Assembly: GCA_032622095.1 (NCBI GenBank)
Contig: CP136061.1
Coordinates: 89,706,983 to 89,770,982 of the forward strand
Source: Siphonodentalium dalli
Lineage: Eukaryota > Mollusca > Scaphopoda > Gadilida > Siphonodentaliidae
DNA length: 64,000 bases
Reading direction: 5' to 3'
Program-made: the position numbers and the translations under genes
The notes under the pieces: model-generated
Told to the model about the DNA's origin: nothing
What the model saw: only the letters and a program-made list of their open reading frames with translations
Database searches by the model: none
Shown: piece by piece, positions 41,401-53,200 of the stretch
Position numbering within the stretch: position 1 is the stretch's first letter
How the letters are laid out: every line of letters begins with the position of its first letter

Positions 41401-44400
41401 CCAATAGTTTAATATTGAATCAACGGTTACTGTAACCATGCACATTTTGTCAAGAGGGAGAGGGCAACATTTAATGCTCGTGAATTAGAGAATTACAAGT
41501 GCATACGGGTGCGAGTACAATTGCTCCTGTCATCTGGGAAGGACTGAGACTTCTGACTCTTCCCCACGGTCCATGGCCCACTCCATTACGGGAGTGGGTC
41601 TTGTCCCCCTGGAATCATTCTCCCTCGGGATATGTCCAGGCCTGCTCTACCTTCGGAGGACTTTCCGTACGCGTATAAAACATTCTCCTCACCGTAAGCA
41701 AGGGCACCGCGAAAACTGTTCTTGCACAGGAGAAATCGGTTCTCATCGTCCTCTTCGCCGAGAAGTGACAGTATCTTACCTGCAGTTTAATTTCTAGCAG
41801 GTAAGACCACGTGGCCACATAATGAACGGAATTTACCTTATTAACATTATTTTGCATTAACTAACAAAATGTTTTGTGTATTACGCTTGCTAATAACTAA
41901 CAGAATGTCTTGTCTTGCTTATGGTCGACTAGATTCGACTTTGATGGCCACACACCGTGCGGGTTGCTCAAGAAATAAACGCGGCAATATGCGGTATTGT
42001 CATTGTTGGATGAGGGCCCGTTGGTCCATGGTTAAACAATTTGAGCAAACGTACCAGTCTTATCTCGGGTAGGACCAGTTCGGCCCCCCCGGGTCCTGCA
42101 TCAGCAGACCATGGGAGGCAGCGTGCCGTTCTCGGAGATTCGGGCAACCAATCCTCCAGGACATCAGCACCCGCGCCTTTGGCGGCTGTTCTGGGTGGGG
42201 AAGTCTCGATGTCCGGGGCCGCTCAATGCGCTCCAGCCAACAGGCCTTCTGACACTTTAGTTAGGGAGCCCGCATATGTTCTATTTACACTTTTGCGTAC
42301 AAAAGGTTTGACCCCCTAAAGTTGGTACCAATAATGGAACATTCTGAAAAACCGATTTCTTAAGTTGCGCATTCCTGGGGTTTAGGGGCCGCTGAACCCC
42401 AAAAAGTGCCAAAAATCACTTCTATTTACACTTCTGCGTACATCGATGAATTTTGGTTTGATGATACTCCTAAGTGTACTGATTAAGAAAACACAACTTA
42501 AGAAAGGGTTTTTCCTGGGGTTTTCAGATAAGAAAGGGGGTCCCATGCTGAACCCCAAAACGTGATTTTTCACTTTTTTTTACACTTTCGCGTACATCCA
42601 TAATATTTGGTCTCAAAGTACTTTGATATATACTAATTATAAAAACACAACTTAAGAAGCAACTTTTTCTGGGGTTTTAAGTCAAGAAGGGGGTCATCGG
42701 GTCACCCCTCAAAACGTAAAAAATCACTTTTATTTACATGATTGCATTCGTCCAACGTGTGTGTATGTGCGCACACCCCTGGAACGTTGCACTATTACAA
42801 CCAATACATCCCTAAATCGATACGATAAACTTACGAAATATATATTCATGTCGTTTTCTGATAATAACGAGACTTGTTACCCCATGAATGATATGTGGGT
42901 ATATATGGAGTGCCCTGTTGGTATCTTTTGTGATTCTGGTCATATTATTGACAGGAATGGGCAGAACTTTGAGACGGAACTGAGATGAACCATGATGTGT
43001 GGGTATTCTGGTCCAATATGACTGTTGGTAACGGGTGGGACGTATATTTATATATGTTGTGGATGTGTTATCATTGGTGGTGTATGGGGAGTAGATTTAT
43101 TATCATGGCGTGTATGAGTATGGCAAGTATGGAACTCATGAGTGGTCGTATGTGCGGATATTGGTATATCTGGAAGGGCACGCCATTGGTGGTGTGTATA
43201 TGTATACCTGGATTGACTCTATGGGCATGGGTATGGCGAATAGGTATACACGTAGTGGCTGTATGGTCCATGGTGAGGTGAATATGTATACAATGAGTGA
43301 CTGTATGATCGTGAATGTAGTGAATATGTATACATACAGTGACTATATGTGTCGGTGTAGGTGTATACCTGGTGTTCAAGCATGGTGACTCGTGGCTGTA
43401 TCGTCATTTGTGGTATGTACGGGTATAACCAAGTATGGCTGTATGATCAGGTGTACTAGTACATGTACGTGTATAAAGTGGGTGACTATGTTGTCATTTG
43501 TGTGGTGGTGTTTATGTACATATGGAGTGACTGGAGTAATGGGTGGGTTGTACATGTGTACCTTGGGTGGCTATCGCTTTCCACAATAACTCAATGATAT
43601 GTTGATCAATAGAGAGGTCATGTCATATCGTGGAAAGCGATAGCCACCCATTATCACACAGTCATTACATATATACATAAACACCACAGCCATTACAATA
43701 TAGTGACCCACTGAATACATGTACACCTGACCCATGACCACGGATGACCATACAGCCAAGCGTCACAGTGCAGGCACACCGGGTATACTCCAAAACATGA
43801 CCCATAACCATATAGTCACTCATTGTATACCCATTCATCTCACCATTGGCCACAAGGTCATCCCCTGTATACCTATTCTCCAAACGCATGGTCAAATAGT
43901 CAATCAATATATACATCAACACCACAACAATGACCATAAAGTCACTCCGGTATACATATGCACATCACCAATGGCCATATAGCCACTCGCTTCATACACA
44001 TACCCTCACCCATGTTACCTGGTATATTCATTCACCTGACATGTGGCCATATAGTCACCCCGTGTGTACCTATTCAAAACATTCATACACGATCATGGTC
44101 AATCCTTGTATATATATTCACCTCAACATTGGCCATGTCAATCCCTGTATCCCTATTTGTCACACCATAGCCGAATAGCCACTCAAGATATACTAATACA
44201 CACATCCATGTCAGTATAGTCACTCCATGTATGCATATGCACCTCATCCATGGCCATATAGCCACTCGCTATATACACATATCCCTCGCCCATGGCAATA
44301 AAGCAACACGTGTGTGTACTGGTATAACCTACACATGACGATACCGAGACGAGTCACCAAACTAGAACACCAGGTACATGTATACTCCTACGCCTGTCAC

Positions 44401-47400
44401 CCCCTGTATAGCTGTTCATTACATTTATGATCAGACTGTCACTACTTGTATACCTACATGTACTCATATCACCATTAACCATACAGTCACTACCTGTATA
44501 CCTATTCGACACACATAGTCATATAACCACTCGATATACATATGCAGCCCACCCTAGACCATAGATTCACTCCAGGTATACATGTAAACCTCAGTAATGG
44601 CCATTCAGCCCTTCCAGATATACAAAAAATATACGACCACTCAAACAATCCATACTTGCATATACACCTCACACATGACAATTCAGCAATCCACTGTATA
44701 ATCATACACGCCATCCATGATAATACAACTAAGCCCTATACACCCACCAATGATAATACATCCACGAGATATATAAATATACATCCCACCCGTTACCACA
44801 AGGACACTCCCTATGTACCCACACGCTCGATAATGTCCACCCAGCTTAATCCAGGTATTCATATTCAATCATGACCGTACAGTCATTCCATGTATACCTA
44901 TACACATTACCCGTAACCATAAAATCACTACCTATTTATCCACACACCCCATCCATGATCATACAGACAACACATGTACATCCCACCCATGACCTTACAG
45001 TCACTCCATATATACATAATCAACACATAGATGACCATGTAGCTATATCCATACACCACACCAATGACCGGGTGCACCCGTACTGGATATACACAATCAT
45101 ACACCATACAGTCACTACATGCATACCGATTCACCCCACACCTGACCATGACCTCTCCCTGTATACCTAGATGCATCTTACCATGGACAACTCACTCATA
45201 ACCATATAGTCACTCATTGTATACCTACTCACATCAGTCATGACATACAATAACTCCCTGTATACCTATTCACCTCACATATGATCACAGAGTAACTCCC
45301 TGGCTACGGTCTTGGCATCCACACTGTATCCTGTTGACATTTTTTGTTATCATAATGGACCAGAATAGCCAAAGATTATGGTCCATCTCAGTTCTGTCTC
45401 AAAGTTCTGCCCATTTTCTTTCAATAAATATGGCCAAAATCACAAAAGAGGTTCTCGGCAAAATTACATACTTTAAAATGAATTTGTCATGCCCCATTCG
45501 GAACTGGGACAACTGGGAATAGAACATGTAGTTGTTAGTTAATTAACTAACACGTGTAATAACCAAGTGAGTTACAATTTGCTACCTTTTCGGATAATGC
45601 AGAGAATGTTCGGGATATATGTAAAAAATTACTATTTTACAAATTTGGTTGCCATTTTGGAAGCCATCTTGAGCAATTTGGTCTATAAAACACCGTAGTG
45701 TGACACATTTATGATAGACCAAAACAATAAACACCTTTCAATCCAAAGATAGTTATATTTTACGTGAAAACATGGTCTAAACCTGAAAACTTAATTTTTG
45801 CCAATATTTATGTCAAGTTTGTGAGAGAAAAGTCCAATATTTTTGACGATGTCAGTGGTGAAAATAGTAAGAATTAACCATGGTGCATCAGACATGATAG
45901 TATTCAATGTATATAATGCAGAATAGCCAATTATGTACATCAACACAACTTGTAAGCGATTGCAGGACACGCTGGTGTAATATTTACCATTTTCCATATT
46001 TTGGCGGCCATATTGGCAGCCATTTTGAGCCAAAGTAAGAATTTTTGTTCCAGTAATTTGGAATAATCATAGGTAATGATATGCCTCACTTACATTACAA
46101 AGTTCCACGTGATACGTCCAGGCCTGCTCCTCTGCCGTCATGGGATCCTAGTGGTATGTCATCAACGTTTATTCCACCTTGTCTGGACCACCTGCATTCG
46201 GGAGATTCGGTGGGGGGGTTTTCTCTGGTCAAATGGATCCTTCTAATTTTATCTTTTTGCTGACCTTATGGCATTGGGGTGGGCCAAAGCACCTTAACTT
46301 CAACTGCGAGAGCATTTATACCTCGTTCGAGCCATTCCCTGAGTGGGCTTCCCTATAGTACCTTATCTCAACCTGATGCAGGGTGTTCTGTTGCTGTGGT
46401 CGATACTGACATGCTTCCTATACTTCTCATGGCGTCTGATGGCTTTGACGACGATGGGCAAGAATCACGGGATTCTGTCGTTCCTAAGGAACTCGCTTTG
46501 CGTATGGAAACGAAATGGGTCGATCTCTTGTACAAAACTTCATCACAGGATATTGTCAACTGACTTACACAAACTTGCACAACTGTACCAGTCTTTACCT
46601 CGGGATGAACCAGTTCGAGCCCCATGGTCCTGCACCAGCAGTCCGTGGCAGGCGGGGTGCCGTTCTCGGAGATTCGGGCAACCAATCCTCCAGGACAATT
46701 GCACCCGAGCCTTTGGAGGCTGTTCTGTGTGGGGACGACTCGATGTGTGGCACTGCATGGGACGTTTCTTCCTAAAACCAGGGGGGGGGGGGGGGGGGGG
46801 CAGGTACAAGCTTGAGCAATACTGGAATCTGAATTTATGAGCTATTTCACATAACATATCAAAGCTGATTCATGACTAAATCACATTTACATGACATCTG
46901 TTTTGGAAGAGTACATTCCCGTCAAACTGGAATATTAAATTTATTGCTCGTTGCCTCCTCCTGGGCTTGCATTCTAATCCATATAGTTCAGTTGAAGGGC
47001 TTCTCCTTGGCGGAAAAATATAATTTTTAATATTAAAATTAGTTTTTCCTCAAGGGAAGCCCGAAACTGAACTATCATATATCCCTCCCATGGCGGTGCC
47101 ATTCCCAACCCCGCGACACTCCCTATGTACCCACACGCTCGATAATGTCCACCCAGCTTAATCCAGGTATTCATATTCAATCATGACCGTACAGTCATTC
47201 CATGTATACCTATACACATTACCCGTAACCATAAAATCACTACCTATTTATCCACACACCCCATCCATGATCATACAGACAACACATGTACATCCCACCC
47301 ATGACCTTACAGTCACTCCATATATACATAATCAACACATAGATGACCATGTAGCTATATCCATACACCACACCAATGACCGGGTGCACCCGTACTGGAT

Positions 47401-48828
47401 ATACACAATCATACACCATACAGTCACTACATGCATACCGATTCACCCCACACCTGACCATGACCTCTCCCTGTATACCTAGATGCATCTTACCATGGAC
47501 AACTCACTCATAACCATATAGTCACTCATTGTATACCTACTCACATCAGTCATGACATACAATAACTCCCTGTATACCTATTCACCTCACATATGATCAC
47601 AGAGTAACTCCCTGGCTACGGTCTTGGCATCCACACTGTATCCTGTTGACATTTTTTGTTATCATAATGGACCAGAATAGCCAAAGATTATGGTCCATCT
47701 CAGTTCTGTCTCAAAGTTCTGCCCATTTTCTTTCAATAAATATGGCCAAAATCACAAAAGAGGTTCTCGGCAAAATTACATACTTTAAAATGAATTTGTC
47801 ATGCCCCATTCGGAACTGGGACAACTGGGAATAGAACATGTAGTTGTTAGTTAATTAACTAACACGTGTAATAACCAAGTGAGTTACAATTTGCTACCTT
47901 TTCGGATAATGCAGAGAATGTTCGGGATATATGTAAAAAATTACTATTTTACAAATTTGGTTGCCATTTTCGAAGCCATCTTGAGCAATTTGGTCTATAA
48001 AACACCGTAGTGTGACACATTTATGATAGACCAAAACAATAAACACCTTTCAATCCAAAGATAGTTATATTTTACGTGAAAACATGGTCTAAACCTGAAA
48101 ACTTAATTTTTGCCAATATTTATGTCAAGTTTGTGAGAGAAAAGTCCAATATTTTTGACGATGTCAGTGGTGAAAATAGTAAGAATTAACCATGGTGCAT
48201 CAGACATGATAGTATTCAATGTATATAATGCAGAATAGCCAATTATGTACATCAACACAACTTGTAAGCGATTGCAGGACACGCTGGTGTAATATTTACC
48301 ATTTTCCATATTTTGGCAGCCATTTTGAGCCAAAGTAAGAATTTTTGTTCCAGTAATTTGGAATAATCATAGGTAATGATATGCCTCACTTACATTACAA
48401 AGTTCTGTTCATTTCTTGTTGAAATATGACTAGAATCCCAATTGTGATTTTTTTGTGAAATTTTATACCGCATTCTGTACAATCGAATTTTTGAGGGATC
48501 GGAAGGGGTTAGGACCCCAATAATTGCATATTTAATTGCTCCAATGATCATTTAATATACAAAACACAAAATAAAGTTGCATTACTCAAACAGTTCCAAA
48601 CAGCATGAATTGATCTAGAAGATTTTTGTGAAAAAATGTCATATTTTCAACTTCTGGCGGCCATTTTGGTGGCCATCTTGGATGGTGAGTTTCAATTTTG
48701 GCCCAAAAAGTGTCATTATGTCTTATCTTCACGAAAATATATACATTTGTATACATTTTACTAGATTTTCCAGCTATAATTTTCATAAAACTGGCTCACT
48801 TATAATTCTAGAAAATGGATCCGGTTGT

Positions 48829-48864
<36 letters not shown>

Positions 48865-50232
48865 GGGTAACAAGTCTCGTTCTTATCAAAAGAAGACATG
48901 AATATATATTTCTTAAGTTGATCGTATCGATTTAGGGATGTATTGGTTGTAATAGTGCAACGTTCCAGGTGTGTACGCACATACACACACGTTGGACAAA
49001 TGCAATCATGTAAATAAAAGTGATTTTTTACGTTTTGAGGGGTGACCCGATGACCCCCTTCTTAACTTAAAACCCCAGGAAAAGTTGCTTCTTAAGTTGT
49101 GTTTTTATAATTAGTATATATCAAAGTACTTTGAGACCAAAAATTATGGATGTACGCGAAAGTGTAACAAAAAGTGAACAATCACGTTTTGGGGTTCAGC
49201 ATGGGACCCCCTTTCTTATCTGAAAACCCCAGGAAAATCCCTTTCTTAAGTTGTGTTTTCTTAATCAGTACACTAATAGGAGTATCATCAAACCAAAATT
49301 CATCGATGTACGCGAAAGTGTAAATAGAAGTGATTTTTGGCACTTTTTGGGGTTCAGCGGCCCCTAAACCCCAGGAATGCGCAACTTAAGAAATCGGTTT
49401 TTCAGAATGTTCCATTATTGGTACCAACTTTAGGGGGTCAAACCTTTTGTACGCAAAAGTGTAAATAGAACATATGCGGGCTCCCCAACTACTTCCCCAC
49501 GGCGCCGTGGCCCACCTCATTACGAGAGTGGGTCCTGTCCCCCTGGAAACGTCATCCCACGTGATACGTCCAGGCCTGCTCCTCTGCCGTCATGGGATCC
49601 TAGTGGTATGTCATCAACGTTTATTCCACCTTGTCTGGACCACCTGCATTCGGGAGATTCGGTGGGGGGGTTTTCTCTGGTCAAATGGATCCTTCTAATT
49701 TTATCTTTTTGCTGACCTTATGGCATTGGGGTGGGCCAAAGCACCTTAACTTCAACTGCGAGAGCATTTATACCTCGTTCGAGCCATTCCCTGAGTGGGC
49801 TTCCCTATAGTACCTTATCTCAACCTGATGCAGGGTGTTCTGTTGCTGTGGTCGATACTGACATGCTTCCTATACTTCTCATGGCGTCTGATGGCTTTGA
49901 CGACGATGGGCAAGAATAACGGGATTCTGTCGTTCCTAAGGAACTCGCTTTGCGTATGGAAACGAAATGGGTCGATCTCTTGTACAAAACTTCATCACAG
50001 GATATTGTCAACTGACTTACACAAACTTGCACAACTGTACCAGTCTTTACCTCGGGATGAACCAGTTCGAGCCCCATGGTCCTGCACCAGCAGTCCGTGG
50101 CAGGCGGGGTGCCGTTCTCGGAGATTCGGGCAACCAATCCTCCAGGACAATCGCACCCGAGCCTTTGGAGGCTGTTCTGTGTGGGGACGACTCGATGTGT
50201 GGCACTGCATGGGACGTTTCTTCCTAAAACCA

Positions 50233-50271
<39 letters not shown>

Positions 50272-53200
50272 GTACAAGCTTGAGCAATACTGGAATCTGA
50301 ATTTATGAGCTATTTCACATAACATATCAAAGCTGATTCATGACTAAATCACATTTACATGACATCTGTTTTGGAAGAGTACATTCCCGTCAAACTGGAA
50401 TATTAAATTTATTGCTCGTTGCCTCCTCCTGGGCTTGCATTCTAATCCATATAGTTCAGTTGAAGGGCTTCTCCTTGGCGGAAAAATATAATTTTTAATA
50501 TTAAAATTAGTTTTTCCTCAAGGGAAGCCCGAAACTGAACTATCATAGATCCCTCCCATGGCGGTGCCATTCCCAACCCCGCGACTCGCAAATCTTCTTA
50601 TTAAAAGTCGGAAATAAAACTGGCTAGATGAATTGTTAAGAGCGCGGGATTTGCACAGGACGCATTCATGCGTGAGATAATCCGATCGCTGATTGACCGG
50701 AGTACGCAATAAACGGACAATAAATTTTAACCCTCCTGATAACACAAGGCCGAGGATAATAATCCATATAGTTCAGTTTCTGGCTTCCCTTGAGGAAAAA
50801 CTAATTTTAATATTAAAAATTATATTTCCTTATCACAACCAAAGAGGACGTAAAGATAACTTCAAGAAAAAACATAGTTCCATTTTAAATGTGTCTTTTC
50901 ATGTTGACAAAATTTTTCAACCACACTTATCACACATGTTTATCTCACAGCCACACTAAATAGCCCAACATAAAGTGATTATCATAGTTATATTCTTAAT
51001 AACATAATAATAAAGTTCTGGCATTGACATAAAAATTATTGCGCTAAGCTCTCGCATCACTGTGCAGATAACACACGTGTGTCTTACGAAAAAATATGAG
51101 GCCGGATTTATGGGCTAATTACGTTTTGACTCACGTTTTATTACAGCCATTTTACATAACGTCCGATCTTTGTCCTACATATATCAATATTATGTCCATC
51201 AATATAGCATCAGATATTTCATTGGCTCTTGATTTCTTGGTTTGACCATTTCTCGAAATCAACGAATAAAGGACCCCCACGAATTAATTTTGCAGTATGT
51301 ACATGTAGATGGTTGGTTGAAATTGATGATTTTTAACCTGCATTTTTCTTCCTATGTCTTGATTTATTCCATAGTGTTTTGTTTCATCATGTATCTTTAT
51401 CTAATCTATTCACTTGTAACCAAGCCTGGAAATAGGTTTCTGACATTTGCAGAATGAGGTCCCCAGAGGGTGAATTTAGTGATGCTATTCCTTACAGCTG
51501 GTTAGCATCACCAAATTCACCCTCTGGGGACCTCATTCTGCTTTGGCCTTATCTTTTGGGAATATCTAGTCTCAAATTAACATTGTTTTAGTTACTTTTT
51601 CCCTTCTGTTTATATATCCCCTAATTTGCATAAGATAAGATGCATTATTGAGGTGACTAATGGGTGAACATCACCAACTTCAACTGGGGAACTTTAATCT
51701 GATCCTAGGTCTCCATAGCAGTTGAGGCCTGAGCAAAAAGAGGTTCCCAGAGGGTGAATTTGGTGATGCTAGCCTGTCGTGTGGGGTAGCGTCACTAAAT
51801 TCACCCTCTGGCGACCTCATTCTGCAAATGTCAGACATGCTATTTCCAAACTTGCTTGTAACAGTATGGGTATCTTGACCTGTTTTTATCTATTTCAGCT
51901 CCTGTATCTGTTATGGGTTTCATGGTGCCAAAGATGTATTTATACCTGCTGCTCAACACACTTACACAGTATCCTTTAAAGTGATATGAAGCATTCCAGT
52001 AGAGTGATCAAATAGCCTTGAAATTGCGCGTCTGTCATTTGCAGAATGAGGTCCCCAGAGGGCGAATTTAGTGATGCTACCCCCGCATAGCAGGCTAGCA
52101 TCACCAAATTCACCCTCTGGGGACCTCATTCTGCTTACAACTCAGCAGAATGAGGTACCTAGATGGTGAATTTGGTGATGCTAGCCCGCTATGCGGGGTA
52201 GCATCACTAAATTCACCCTCTGGGGACCTCATTCTGCAAATGACAGGCACGCTATTTCAAGGCTTGGTGATCAAATAGAAATGGAGAATAATTTTGCTCA
52301 AAGTAGTTATTTTTACAAATATTAATCCAACTTGACAACAAACACCATCATTCTTATATATTAATTAAATACAATGACTCTCGGTGGAGAAATAATTTGT
52401 GGTAGTTTTTCGCCAAGAATTGCGTCCCGAATCTAGATGTAAATATTTAAATTTGAGCGTAGTTCAGATGATGTTTTCTCTGGAGTGGTATGGTTGATTT
52501 CTTAGAAATGTTCACAATGTTAGTAGAATGCTACATTCCCCTAGTTGGCATAGCGCCTGAGTACTAACGTATAAGTACCATGCACCCGAACAAGTCCATA
52601 ATATGTCTTTAAAGTGATATTAATTACTTATTTGATGTTCATAATATGCCATATGCTATTAGCATAGAATAGATAGAATAAATACTATGTGTCAAATATT
52701 AGCCACTAAGAACAACGCGATTTAAAATAACATAAAAACGTGATTGGTAACATTTCATCCAATCGTCTCGGTCTGGAATCAAGTATCTCAAAATGCAAAC
52801 ATAGTTAGCACGAAGTGAATACCGGGGGTAAAAAATATTTGATTCGAGTCGAGGAACCCACCCATCAATGCTCAAGAGTGATCAGATATCAATTTTTGAA
52901 ATCTTTTATTTTTCACCACCGGTCTCGGACCAAATTGCGGATGAAAATGGATAACACTAAAATCAAGTGGTTTAGTGTTCGATATATGACAAACCGGCCA
53001 AATTGAAAAAAATGCTGATAAATAACAGGTTTTCAGCAATTTTATACTATAGTTGACTGTTGTTAGCATTACTTTTGGGCAATTAATTGATTCTGATAAC
53101 TGAAGTGGCATTTCAAAATTTTGTTGTTGTTGTTGGAATCTGATGATATGAGGACCAATGAATTGGATTGAATACCTTTAACATATTTAACCTGTAAATT

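Larger units (their letters stand above)
38305..50825. mobile_element. 12.5-kb composite bounded by inverted repeats of about 200 bp
   Basis: The left arm 38305-38517 ('ccgccaaggagaagcccttc', 'ggattattatcctcggcctt', 'ttattgtccgtttattgcgc', 'gatttgcacagg' complement) is the reverse complement of 50610-50825. The interior holds a retroelement-like debris zone, a 42-bp minisatellite and large recent duplications. It fills most of intron 8. It may be one long-ITR element or several nested insertions; no target duplication or polymerase domain was recognised. Confidence 0.45.

Noticed and set aside
43110-45170. Many frames of 60-110 codons on both strands rich in His, Ile, Pro or Met, Tyr, Gly
   Set aside because: They follow from the 42-bp minisatellite period and appear on both strands at once, without start or splice context.
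46343-46840. 165-codon frame ending in poly-glycine, and its copy at 49795-50283
   Set aside because: The end is a G run, the frame overlaps two others, and no domain is seen. I keep only 'retroelement-like debris' as a weak description.
48628-48986. Frames with poly-Gly or poly-Pro tails
   Set aside because: They arise from the G35 run.
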